A model generated the notes under the pieces. That model ran no database searches and was not told the origin of the DNA. It saw only the letters and a program-made list of their open reading frames with translations. Positions 51,257 to 58,856 of a DNA stretch of 64,000 nt are shown here, in pieces. Positions within the stretch are counted from its first letter, which is position 1. Each line of letters starts with the position of its first letter. Source of the DNA: Desulforamulus reducens MI-1 (lineage in GTDB: Bacteria > Bacillota > Desulfotomaculia > Desulfotomaculales > Desulfotomaculaceae); NCBI RefSeq assembly GCF_000016165.1, contig NC_009253.1:840332-904331 (forward strand), written 5' to 3'. The translations under genes were made by a program, and so were the position numbers.

Positions 51257-53440
51257 ATGAAGAAAATCCTGGCTTTCTTATTAACCCTTCATATTTTCAC
51301 GAATACAGCTTTTGCTTCGGGTGTCTGGGATTATAAGATCAATTCCTCAGACACCCCTTCTATTGTTGACAGTGCTGTCACCACAGCAGCAGTTGATACT
51401 GCACTGAATGAAGTAAGACTTCCAGAAAACACAGCCAGCATGATTTCCTTTTGGCCGGATGGCAGCCCAGACTATATTATGATGACCCCGACGAAAATAA
51501 TTCATTTCTCATTTAATGGTACTGGGTATGACGAGAATATAATTTTAGAGATTACACCAGAGAGTTCACCTACAGCTATAGTAGCAACTGGACCTTTTCC
51601 GGATGTAAAACTTGGTGTAGGAGCTCAAATACGACATATGAGTTTTGATGGCAGTGGTTATACAAGAAATGCCCCCCTTGAAAAGAGTGGCATGGATGGG
51701 GCCTATACCCTATCGTCAAATAGAGCTGGAGAATTTGCTTCTCTTGTCGGCAATCAGGCACAAAGGTATATGTTTGACGGTTCATCCACAGTCAGAGTTC
51801 CGTCATTGGAGCCAAACGTTGACTTAGATAGCCCTGTGGATGCCGGAATCTTTCCTGAGAGTTTACACATGGCTACTTTGGAGAGGGACAAGTTACGTGT
51901 ATTTCGACGGGACAGTTACGGGAACCCATTATCAACGGTTACGCTGGCTTCATCGTTATCCAATCCCAAGGATCTATCCACCTCGGGTGCCGGAGATATA
52001 GGTGCCATCATCGGTAACACAGCACCCCATTACAGCTACGGTGGAGGCTTTTGGGCATATAACCCATCGTTATCCATAACCTCTGGTCTAACAAACCCAA
52101 AGGCAATTGCCCTACGGCATAAGTCCTTTGATCGAATAATAGTTGATGGCAATGAAGCTAAGTATTATCGCTGGACCGGTACCCAACTGGTTTATGATTC
52201 AGCCAAATCAAAGGTTATTCCGGATTTGGGTTCAATAACCTATCGGCCCTATGCTGTTATACAATCCAAAGCCAAGGACCCCATGAGTAATGTTAAATAC
52301 GTTCGGGCCAGAGCCTATCACCTAGTACCTGACGGTACCGCAGTAACCTGGAGCGTTACGGCTGACGGTAACAATTGGGTTAAAAAATGGCGGGTCAGGG
52401 GAACTCCCTCGGGGACAACTTGTGAGGTGTCACAGGATAACGGCCTCACCTGGATAGTATTGGGGGATGCGGCCAAGGCAACCCCGGAAGTGGATACGAA
52501 AGAACTTTGGGCAGAAGTAACACCCGGTAGAACAGTTAAGTGGAAAGCAGAACTTACCACGAGTAACATGACTATTACACCAAAGATTAAACCCTTTGTG
52601 GTTGGTGGTGTGGCTGTAAATTGGGCAGCCGGTACCCCACCCAACGTTCCAATCATAGACTTGCCTGCAGTATGTTATACCACTTCCACGCCCACGATTT
52701 CATGGACCTACTCTGACCCCGATGGCGATCCGATTTTCGCTCACCAGTTGCAGATTAAACGAAAAAGTGATGGGGTTTTAATCTATGATTCAGGGAAAGT
52801 AGTAAGTGACCGGCCGGAACACAAAATTAACACAAGCTATGATCCCTCGGTTCCAGGGCCCTTATGGAACTCCGGAGACTATGAGTTCACAGTCCAGCTT
52901 AAAGTATGGGACTCCACTGATATGGAAAGCCTCTGGTCACCACCGGGTGAATTTTGTGTGCTGGCCTTTGAACGTCCACGGATCGCAGAGATAGTCAGTG
53001 CTCCCACGGGGCAAGATTCCCCTAAAGTGTTGGATACCGTAACACACAAGGTAATTACCCCGGGAATGCTAGAAGATCAATTACCTAAAGCAAAGGCAGG
53101 TTCAAGGGTAAAGTTACTGGTGGACAGTATTGGTCCGATAAATACTCTTAGTACGGTTAAATTCCCTTATCTGTCCTTGGAGGCCACAGTAAAGACACCA
53201 ATAATTTCAAAGTATCCTTTGGGCAGTAAAATAAACACCTGGGAAATTGACTTTTGGACCGATGCAAATTTAGAAAAATGTCCGTCAGGTACATTAGTAA
53301 CAATGCAGATTACAGGTGATGCCGGAGCAAAAGGAGTTGCTACACTGAACTCCCCACCTTATGCGGCAGGGGTAATAGTTACCCAAGGTAGTATCTATGA
53401 GGATTGGTTTCCTGTACTGCAGGGCAGAGATGGAGATTAA
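51257..53440 (+). CDS. Large secreted beta-propeller/Ig-like protein
   Basis: A 727-residue protein with a signal peptide (ILAFLLTLHIFTNTAFA). Residues ~50-330 show repeated ~45-residue beta units (FSFNGTGYDENI, MSFDGSGYTRNA, YMFDGSSTVRV, YSYGGGFWAYN), which suggests a beta-propeller. Then come a beta domain (~340-450), a fibronectin/Ig-like domain (~470-570: STPTISWTYSDPDGDPIFAH) and a final beta domain. Probably a surface adhesin paired with the second Tad system. Confidence 0.7.
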   Translation: MKKILAFLLTLHIFTNTAFASGVWDYKINSSDTPSIVDSAVTTAAVDTALNEVRLPENTASMISFWPDGSPDYIMMTPTKIIHFSFNGTGYDENIILEITPESSPTAIVATGPFPDVKLGVGAQIRHMSFDGSGYTRNAPLEKSGMDGAYTLSSNRAGEFASLVGNQAQRYMFDGSSTVRVPSLEPNVDLDSPVDAGIFPESLHMATLERDKLRVFRRDSYGNPLSTVTLASSLSNPKDLSTSGAGDIGAIIGNTAPHYSYGGGFWAYNPSLSITSGLTNPKAIALRHKSFDRIIVDGNEAKYYRWTGTQLVYDSAKSKVIPDLGSITYRPYAVIQSKAKDPMSNVKYVRARAYHLVPDGTAVTWSVTADGNNWVKKWRVRGTPSGTTCEVSQDNGLTWIVLGDAAKATPEVDTKELWAEVTPGRTVKWKAELTTSNMTITPKIKPFVVGGVAVNWAAGTPPNVPIIDLPAVCYTTSTPTISWTYSDPDGDPIFAHQLQIKRKSDGVLIYDSGKVVSDRPEHKINTSYDPSVPGPLWNSGDYEFTVQLKVWDSTDMESLWSPPGEFCVLAFERPRIAEIVSAPTGQDSPKVLDTVTHKVITPGMLEDQLPKAKAGSRVKLLVDSIGPINTLSTVKFPYLSLEATVKTPIISKYPLGSKINTWEIDFWTDANLEKCPSGTLVTMQITGDAGAKGVATLNSPPYAAGVIVTQGSIYEDWFPVLQGRDGD

Positions 53441-53535
53441 CAGACTATTTGAATCTAATTGTGTTAAATAAATTTCTGGGAATAAGTAAAGTTCCATTTC
53501 AGTGTAAGTGAGTTAACTCTAAGGAGATGAAGGTT

Positions 53536-53604
53536 ATGATTCTTGTATTAGAAATTGTTGTTATTATCGCTATAATTCTAAGAAGGTTAAAACTAGAGTT
53601 GTAA
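53536..53604 (+). CDS. 22-residue membrane microprotein candidate
   Basis: MILVLEIVVIIAIILRRLKL, then EL: one hydrophobic helix with a basic end. AAGGAG (53521-53526) lies at suitable distance. Such peptides are often real but this one rests only on its ribosome site and composition. Confidence 0.35.
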   Translation: MILVLEIVVIIAIILRRLKLEL

Positions 53605-53656
53605 AGGAGAAAGGGATGTTCCTGCTGGGAAAATGGAATAGAAAGGGGAATAAAGG

Positions 53657-54415
53657 GTGGATGATGTTACAAGAATTTTGCGAGATGAAAAAGTCTCTAT
53701 AGTGTTTCAACCAATTAATGATTTAAAGAATAACTCTACCTATGCTTATGAGGCATTGGCCAGGGGACCGATGGGGGGGAATCTGTATTATCCAACGTCT
53801 TTATTTTCAGTTGCCCAAAAGTTAGGAAAAATTGATGAGATAGATTTGCTTTGTGTAAAGAAAGCATTACAAGAAAGTGAAGTCTTTCCGAAGGTTAAAC
53901 TATTTATAAATGTTAGGCCTGCCACCCTATTGAACCGATCTCAAGATATCTTTAAACTGCTTCCAAAGGGTAGGAACATCGTTTTAGAGGTTGCAGAAAT
54001 TGGATTAGGAGTAAAAATGCAAAAAGAACTGATCAGAGTTGTTCGTGAACTTAAGGAATATGGGATAAAGATTGCCCTTGATGACATAGGTGCCGGGGAC
54101 AGAAACTTTACCAATCTCTGTGAAATTCCTGCAGATTTTCTTAAAATTGATAAATGCATAATCCAGGGGCTGACCAAGTTCAAGAATGGTTCAGCCCCTC
54201 ACTACTTGGCCTTATTGAAAGCATTAAATACTGTTTCAAGGGAATTAGGTGCAATGGTGATCACCGAGGGGGTAGAGACTCCACTTCAGTTACAGATTGT
54301 GAGAGATGCCGGAATAAGGTTAGTCCAGGGTTTTCTTATTTCACATCCTAAGCCGGCAGGTTACTGGATTAAAAATAGGAGGGATATATGTGCTAGTGGG
54401 AGTCGATATTTGTAA
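53657..54415 (+). CDS. EAL-domain c-di-GMP phosphodiesterase
   Basis: A 252-residue single-domain EAL protein that would hydrolyse c-di-GMP. Key residues are in place: YEALAR (~31), FINVRPATLL, VLEVAE, LDDIGAG, FLKIDK, VITEGVE and VQGF. No sensory or membrane part. Together with the GGDEF fusion at 17245, the element carries both synthesis and breakdown of c-di-GMP. GTG 53657 start. The next gene overlaps by 26 bases. Confidence 0.9.
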   Translation: MDDVTRILRDEKVSIVFQPINDLKNNSTYAYEALARGPMGGNLYYPTSLFSVAQKLGKIDEIDLLCVKKALQESEVFPKVKLFINVRPATLLNRSQDIFKLLPKGRNIVLEVAEIGLGVKMQKELIRVVRELKEYGIKIALDDIGAGDRNFTNLCEIPADFLKIDKCIIQGLTKFKNGSAPHYLALLKALNTVSRELGAMVITEGVETPLQLQIVRDAGIRLVQGFLISHPKPAGYWIKNRRDICASGSRYL

Positions 54416-54905
54416 TACTATTTCCAACGTAAATTACGAGTTGCTTCAAAGGTTCAATATAAATCTGAAAGTATATCCGGCACCAGAAGTACCGGAGCAT
54501 TTCTTCACGTCACCCGATGGCCTTAAGATCTTTGCAACCGCCCGGCCCTACTTTAGAGCGAAGGAAATGCTACATATGATTTCTGCTTCAGGATATAAAC
54601 TTATTTACATGACCAGCAGGCCTAAGATGGCGGAGTTTGTAACTCGTCGGTGGTTAGATATCCACGATTTTCCTCATGGTAGAGTCGAATTTGTATCCAG
54701 TAAAGAAAAAGCAATCATGGCCCATGATGCTGGGATGGTTGCCTTTTTTGATGATGATCCCTTCGTGATAAAGGATCTAATACAAAAGGGAATTCCGAGG
54801 GTATTTGTTAAAACTGCTCCATATAATAGGCATTTTGCAAGTGAAAATGTATTTAGATTTAATGTATGGACAGAGGTGACACCTTATATTAAAAAACGTG
54901 CATAA
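54390..54905 (+). CDS. HAD-like hydrolase (5'-nucleotidase type), motif I altered
   Basis: A 171-residue protein with HAD topology: motif I VGVDICNT, a T/S motif (IYMTSRPK), a Lys (SSKEKA) and motif IV FFDDDPFVI. In motif I the second Asp of DxDx(T/V) is Cys (DICNT), so catalysis may be reduced or changed. GTG 54390 after ATAGGAGGG. Overlap with the EAL gene suggests a joint role in nucleotide turnover, for example after c-di-GMP or mononucleotide release (inference). Confidence 0.65.
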   Translation: MLVGVDICNTISNVNYELLQRFNINLKVYPAPEVPEHFFTSPDGLKIFATARPYFRAKEMLHMISASGYKLIYMTSRPKMAEFVTRRWLDIHDFPHGRVEFVSSKEKAIMAHDAGMVAFFDDDPFVIKDLIQKGIPRVFVKTAPYNRHFASENVFRFNVWTEVTPYIKKRA

Positions 54906-54936
54906 TTTGCAATACAATTACATGAAAAATGCCTAC

Positions 54937-55084
54937 AAGACCCCTGGAAAATTATTGGCAATAGATTTACCCTACCTAACTAATGAAACGAGCTCCTGGG
55001 GCTTGCTGGGGCGGTTTACGAAGGTTTAGAAATTATATATATTCCCTAAAGTGATGATATCCAACTATTGGTTGGGGATTTTTT
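54937..55084 (+). promoter_or_regulatory. Structured leader with terminator upstream of the rep gene
   Basis: AAG-A-CCCC-T-GG (54937-54947) can pair with CC-T-GGGG-CTT (54995-55004) across a ~47-base loop. It is followed by a terminator-like stem CCAAC-TATTG-GTTGG (55061-55075) and GGATTTTTT. This resembles an attenuation leader for control of replication initiator synthesis. No antisense promoter was verified. Confidence 0.4.
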
Positions 55085-55176
55085 ATTGTACGACTAAATT
55101 CGGTTCTGTTGATGGGTTTTCTTTGGGTGGCTTTACAACTTGAATTTCTAGTCTATTTAGCTAAAGAGGTGATTTC

Positions 55177-56562
55177 ATGGCAAAGATGACAGATTTAAAT
55201 GAACATATACAAGAAATGATTAATGCAGGATCGACGTTGGTTGTCGAAGACCTGGAAGAACACTGTGGTTATACTCGTTTTTCAAATGTGTTATTGAGAA
55301 ATCCGGACATATCCGAATTGGATAAAATTGTATATGGATTGATTAGAAGTTTTGCCTTTGGGGATAAAATAAATGCCTTCCCCGGTCAGGACAGGCTTGC
55401 CCAATACGTTGGAAAAAGACGTGAGACAGTAAACGCTTCTCTAAACCGTCTTAAAAAACATGGACTAATTGACTGGATAAGGCGTGGTATGGGTGAAACA
55501 AACGTTTATATTATCAAGAAATTGCCTGATCAGATGATCTTGGAATACATTAACCGAGAGGCCGAACTTGAGAAGCAGCAAGAAGGAAAAAAGACGCTTG
55601 CCAGTTTGATGAAAGACCGAAGCAAAGAATTGATTCAGTCAAATCCCACGAATGTTAGCCTAGACGCACATCCGTCAATAAACCCCTTAAAATCAACGGA
55701 TGTGTGTTTAGACACACATCAAGATGTTAGCCAAAACGCACATCCGTTAAAAAAACCTGTAAAATCAACTAATGTGCGTTTAGACACACATCAGACGGAT
55801 GTTAGCCTAGACACACATCATGATGTGCGCCTAGACGCACACAAAGAAAACAAGTATAAGAATACAAGTATTAAAAGAACAACAACAACTACTAAGAAAG
55901 ATTTTCTAAGTAAGAAAAAGGGTGACTCAGATTCTAGCTCGACGATTGAACCAGATAAGCAAGATCTGCCATCATTGGTCAGTGAGGGTAATGTTGTTGT
56001 TGTTGATAACACATCAACAACGAATTTAGAGAGCAAGAACTCAGAAAAAATCTCTGACCATGAAAATGTTGTTGTGGCTTTAGACAAAGAAGGATTTACT
56101 GACGAGGAACTGGAGGATGCTCCAGTTTTCGATTTACCAGAGGAATTGTACTCCCAATCCCTTTGGCGAAACCCACCCCAAAGGAAACCCCAGGAGCAAA
56201 AACAAAAAGATGCCGTTCAATCAGAGCAAAAAGGCATTCCTCAAGATTTAGAACTGGAGGATATTTATAAATTTATTGCCATGAACTTTGAGGTTAAGGT
56301 CGACCAAAAGTTTATTAAAAATTTGGCATTAAAACATTGGCACAAAGGGGGTCTGGAATATTTCTTAAACACTGTCTTGGCAGTTATTCAATTCGCAGAA
56401 AACAAAAAGATCAGGTTTGAAGCTGTATTAACAAAGGCGTTGGAAAAAGAATGGAAACCAAATAATAGAGTCAGATCCAAAGATCCTTTTTTGTGTAACA
56501 ACCGAACCAACGACCAAGCAGATCAAAGGAAAAGAACCTTAATGCGTTCTATGTATTCTTAA
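55177..56562 (+). CDS. Putative replication initiator with N-terminal winged helix and internal iteron array
   Basis: A 461-residue protein. Residues ~45-115 form a winged helix (LSELDKIVYGLIRSF-like: ISELDKIVYGL, RLAQYVGKRRETVNASLNRL, KKHGLIDWIRRG), as in plasmid and phage replication initiators. A middle part (~155-230) repeats the motif (D/N)V-x-LD-x-H six times; a long low-complexity Thr/Ser/Asp region follows; the C-terminal domain (~365-440) is helical. The repeats correspond to DNA repeats at 55651-55842, as when an origin lies inside the rep gene. ATG 55177 after AAAGAGGTGAT. Assignment is by architecture and context. Confidence 0.6.
   Translation: MAKMTDLNEHIQEMINAGSTLVVEDLEEHCGYTRFSNVLLRNPDISELDKIVYGLIRSFAFGDKINAFPGQDRLAQYVGKRRETVNASLNRLKKHGLIDWIRRGMGETNVYIIKKLPDQMILEYINREAELEKQQEGKKTLASLMKDRSKELIQSNPTNVSLDAHPSINPLKSTDVCLDTHQDVSQNAHPLKKPVKSTNVRLDTHQTDVSLDTHHDVRLDAHKENKYKNTSIKRTTTTTKKDFLSKKKGDSDSSSTIEPDKQDLPSLVSEGNVVVVDNTSTTNLESKNSEKISDHENVVVALDKEGFTDEELEDAPVFDLPEELYSQSLWRNPPQRKPQEQKQKDAVQSEQKGIPQDLELEDIYKFIAMNFEVKVDQKFIKNLALKHWHKGGLEYFLNTVLAVIQFAENKKIRFEAVLTKALEKEWKPNNRVRSKDPFLCNNRTNDQADQRKRTLMRSMYS
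55651..55842 (+). repeat. Six ~22-bp iteron-like repeats inside the rep gene
   Basis: Copies start at 55651, 55699, 55723, 55771, 55798 and 55822. Consensus is (G/A)ATGT(T/G)(A/C/T)G(C/T)(C/T)TAGACRCACATC. Start-to-start distances are 48, 24, 48, 27 and 24. Copy 2 is a perfect dyad GATGTGTGT-TTAG-ACACACATC; copies 4 and 6 are near-dyads. Likely initiator-binding sites of a replication origin. Confidence 0.7.
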
Positions 56563-56641
56563 AAAATATGACTGGTTCTGAAAGTTGGTTAACGCTGGTT
56601 TTATTTACAGGTTGATGGGGATAAATAATTAGGCAAAAGTA

Positions 56642-56684
56642 GGGCAATTGATAATGAAATTCATTATTGGAGATTGCCTTTTTT
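56642..56684 (+). terminator. Rho-independent terminator after rep
   Basis: GGCAAT...ATTGCC with an inner ATAATGAA/TTCATTAT stem, followed by TTTTTT. Confidence 0.8.
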
Positions 56685-56714
56685 GACCCCGGCCCCCCAG
56701 GCTCCCCCGGTCGC

Positions 56715-56768
56715 CTTCGCGCAACTCCTTACCCCAAAGGGGAACACAACGGTGTTGAGTTGCGGAAG
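56715..56768. other. Cruciform/three-way-junction element in GC-rich DNA
   Basis: An outer stem CTTC-g-CGCAACTC (56715-56727) / GAGTTGCG-GAAG (56757-56768) encloses two hairpins side by side: CCCC-AAA-GGGG (56732-56742) and AACAC-AACG-GTGTT (56743-56756). Candidate single-strand origin, transfer-origin part or structured RNA. Confidence 0.6.
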
Positions 56769-56891
56769 CCTTGCCCTGCCTGGCCCCAGGTGTATTACCG
56801 GGTGCGCGCCCAGGCCTCCGGGTCCCGGGAAACCTTGTCCAGGTTAACCAAACGTAGGAATTATATGTATTACTGGGCATTTTTAGAGATC

Positions 56892-56907
56892 GTTCACTTA
56901 AGTGAAC
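56892..56907. promoter_or_regulatory. Palindrome GTTCACTTAAGTGAAC, copy 1
   Basis: Perfect 16-bp palindrome ~140 bases before the ribbon-helix-helix gene. Likely operator or centromere-like binding site. Confidence 0.65.
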
Positions 56908-56989
56908 AATGAGGGCATGGCCGAGCCAGGGAACCCGGACCAGGTCCCAGGGCGGCGACCCAGGAACCCCGGAACCAGGGGCCAGGATA

Positions 56990-57015
56990 GCAGCCGGGCG
57001 CGGAGGCCCGGCTGC
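56990..57015. other. Strong GC hairpin upstream of the ribbon-helix-helix gene
   Basis: GCAGCCGGGC (56990-56999), loop GCGGAG, GCCCGGCTGC (57006-57015): a perfect 10-bp stem with no T-run, 31 bases before the start codon. It could be an attenuator, a nick-region hairpin or a transcript-stability element. Confidence 0.6.
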
Positions 57016-57045
57016 CCCAGGACGAACAATAAAGAGGTGAGGCAA

Positions 57046-57378
57046 ATGAGCACATCGGAGAGTTTTAGATTGCCAAAGGATCTGGCAGGTAAACTTCAGT
57101 CAGAGGCAATCAGAAAGCACACCACCAAAACGGCGGTCAATATTGACGCTTTGGAATATTACTTTGGTAAGCCGGAGATGGTCATGGCCATGGCGGCTTT
57201 TATGGCTTCTACGGAACTGCTGGCCATGGCCAAAAAGCAGGATGTCAAAGAGCTAAGAAAGGGGTTTATTACGCAGGCGCGGGCCTTATTGGAGGTGGAC
57301 AGGGATGATTTTCACAAGGCTGGCCAGGGACAGCAAAAAGATCATAAAAGTTTTGGGTCTGGTGAATCCCCTGTTTGA
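57046..57378 (+). CDS. Ribbon-helix-helix DNA-binding protein (relaxosome/partition accessory candidate)
   Basis: A 110-residue protein. Residues ~4-40 read SFRLPKDLAGKLQSEAIRKH, then TTKTAVNIDALEYYF: a short beta strand and two helices as in CopG/Arc-type ribbon-helix-helix domains. The helical C-terminal part is unassigned. ATG 57046 after AAAGAGGTGAGG. It lies in a GC-rich segment with palindromes that fit its dimeric binding mode, so it may be autoregulatory or act at the transfer origin. Confidence 0.6.
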   Translation: MSTSESFRLPKDLAGKLQSEAIRKHTTKTAVNIDALEYYFGKPEMVMAMAAFMASTELLAMAKKQDVKELRKGFITQARALLEVDRDDFHKAGQGQQKDHKSFGSGESPV

Positions 57379-57757
57379 TACCAGGCGTGAGGACCTAACC
57401 CCCAGTGAATTTTGGCAAGCTGGAACGTACTTTACTCACCCGGCTAGGGCCAAGGCAGTCCTGGTAAACCTGGAGCCAGGGCGGCCCCTGGGCCGGGAGA
57501 ACCTGGTCCACCTGGGACGCCAGGGGGCGGCACTCCTGGAGGCCAGGACCGGGATGGTCACGGACTGGTGTGGGGGGATATCGAAGGATGGTAGGCGGGT
57601 GGTGCTGGTGTTTAAGAAACTGGCCTATGATGCTAGAAATTTTCGGAGGAGGGAGTTATGGGTCGAGCCGGAGGATCTTCGGGCCTTGGCGGAGTTGGTA
57701 CCCGGGCGGACAAGAAAAGGGCGTCCACGGGAACGGGTAATGGAGCGAAGGCGGTAG
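57305..57757 (+). CDS. Unknown basic GC-rich protein overlapping the ribbon-helix-helix gene
   Basis: A 150-residue, very basic protein (MIFTRLARDSKKIIKVLGLV... ending RTRKGRPRERVMERRR). ATG 57305 lies inside the upstream gene (74-base overlap) with TTGGAGGTGG before it, so translation is coupled. The coding is GC-rich, unlike the flanking genes. A DNA-binding role in transfer is a guess; no family recognised. Confidence 0.5.
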   Translation: MIFTRLARDSKKIIKVLGLVNPLFDTRREDLTPSEFWQAGTYFTHPARAKAVLVNLEPGRPLGRENLVHLGRQGAALLEARTGMVTDWCGGISKDGRRVVLVFKKLAYDARNFRRRELWVEPEDLRALAELVPGRTRKGRPRERVMERRR

Positions 57758-57764
57758 GGGGGGT

Positions 57765-57780
57765 GTTCACTTAAGTGAAC
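57765..57780. promoter_or_regulatory. Palindrome GTTCACTTAAGTGAAC, copy 2
   Basis: Identical 16-bp palindrome, 7 bases after the stop of the basic-protein gene. Confidence 0.65.
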
Positions 57781-57872
57781 GATTGGAAAGGGGGTGATGT
57801 TTGGTTTAAGAAGGTAGCTTTTTGTCTGACACAGGGGAATTAGCAAGGTTGCAGGAGAAAGGGGGAAAAACC

Positions 57873-58364
57873 ATGAGTAAGGATTCAAATTGCGTTCACT
57901 TAAGTGAACGGGTTGCGGGAAACAAAGGGGATGTGTTGATTTTGGCTACTCCTGGTTGGGGGATGGGATGCAATCCTTTTAGTGTTAACTTTTTATCTGG
58001 GCTAAACAGGCAGGAGAACATTGTGACAGATCCAAAGGCTGATTTGTTTAAATGTTATTGGGATCCACTGATGGAGCAGAATGGGCCTGAAGGTATTCAG
58101 GAAGTAGTTACTACACAAGGATTTGACGATAATAAACAAGATTTCTATCTTTCCTTAGCTGGACTTGTTCAATACGGAGGTTTTATTAAGGACCCAGATA
58201 GAAGTTTGGCAATAATGATATTCCTGGAAAACAAACCAGTGGAACAACTTAATAAAATTTTTGAGGATGAACACCAGAGTGGAAGACTGCCGGTGTTTTT
58301 CTATGAGCGTTGGGTAAGGTATAGGAGCAGCTTGGAACAGACTGAATCAAAGGCGGGTGATTAA
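57873..58364 (+). CDS. Short VirD4-like protein lacking the ATPase motifs
   Basis: A 163-residue protein whose C-terminal ~70 residues (LAGLVQYGGFIKD, KPVEQLNKIFEDEHQSGRLP, VFFYERW) align with the full VirD4 at 58844 (LMGLTRYGSFLKD, WPVEKLDETFEKEYRSGQIP, VYFYEKW). A preceding YWDPL parallels RWNPL. No Walker A or B survives (a degenerate GWGMGCN stands near the N-terminus). It resembles the all-alpha insert of VirD4 and may modulate the coupling protein. ATG 57873 is chosen over TTG 57822 because AGGAGAAAGGGGG precedes it. Confidence 0.6.
   Translation: MSKDSNCVHLSERVAGNKGDVLILATPGWGMGCNPFSVNFLSGLNRQENIVTDPKADLFKCYWDPLMEQNGPEGIQEVVTTQGFDDNKQDFYLSLAGLVQYGGFIKDPDRSLAIMIFLENKPVEQLNKIFEDEHQSGRLPVFFYERWVRYRSSLEQTESKAGD
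57894..57909. promoter_or_regulatory. Palindrome GTTCACTTAAGTGAAC, copy 3
   Basis: Third copy, here extended to an 18-bp palindrome (CG...CG), within the first codons of the short VirD4-like gene. Confidence 0.65.
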
Positions 58365-58856
58365 ATGCTGTGGCGAACTCATTTAGTCATGGGCCTGGGG
58401 GCTGGATATATGGTCGCAGGATTTGACCCGGTCTTATTAGCAGTTGCCGGGGTGGGGTCCTTGCTGCCTGATCTGGACCATCCAAACAGTTGGATTGGCA
58501 ATAAGATACCGGTACTACCCACGATAACAAGGGGTATATTAGGGCACCGGGGGGCACTGCATAGTTTGGCTGCCACTTTAGCCTTAGGGCTGCTTCTTGG
58601 TTTATTCTGGGGTAAGAATCTTGGTATAGCGGTGGCAGCTGGGTACCTGGCGCACCTGGTGGGGGACATGTTTACCCGATCCGGTGTGCCTTTATTATGG
58701 CCTTTGCCAATCATGGTTAAGTTGCCACTGGTGAGAACCGGTAGCATACTGGAGAGGTTTGTGGTATTTCCGGTTATGATACTGGGCCTGGTTTACTGGG
58801 CAGTGTGGCCGATGGTGTCTGGTTATGTTTGGCGGGTGATAGCATGGATTGGTTAA
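58365..58856 (+). CDS. DUF457/YdjM-type membrane metal-dependent hydrolase A
   Basis: A 163-residue polytopic protein with the family's metal-binding motifs: LLPDLDHPNS (~35), GHRGALHSL (~64) and HLVGDMFTRSG (~94). Starts directly after the short VirD4-like gene and overlaps virD4 by 13 bases. A paralogue lies on the other side of virD4. The substrate is not known; phospholipid-type substrates are discussed for the family. Confidence 0.8.
   Translation: MLWRTHLVMGLGAGYMVAGFDPVLLAVAGVGSLLPDLDHPNSWIGNKIPVLPTITRGILGHRGALHSLAATLALGLLLGLFWGKNLGIAVAAGYLAHLVGDMFTRSGVPLLWPLPIMVKLPLVRTGSILERFVVFPVMILGLVYWAVWPMVSGYVWRVIAWIG

Noticed and set aside
54906-55084. c-di-GMP riboswitch next to the EAL gene
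   Set aside because: I could not find the conserved cores of class I or class II aptamers as I remember them; only general secondary structure is present.
55651-55842. CRISPR array
   Set aside because: Spacing between repeats is near zero in several places, spacers are not of equal length, and the repeats are in a coding frame. Iterons fit better.
56629-57045. 138-residue minus-strand ORF in the GC-rich island
   Set aside because: Pro/Gly/Arg-rich low-complexity translation typical of GC-rich shadows, with no ribosome site; the plus-strand frame 56667-56912 is rejected for the same reason.
57305-57757. Relaxase
   Set aside because: The position beside a ribbon-helix-helix gene invites it, but there is no HUH or other relaxase motif and the protein is too short.
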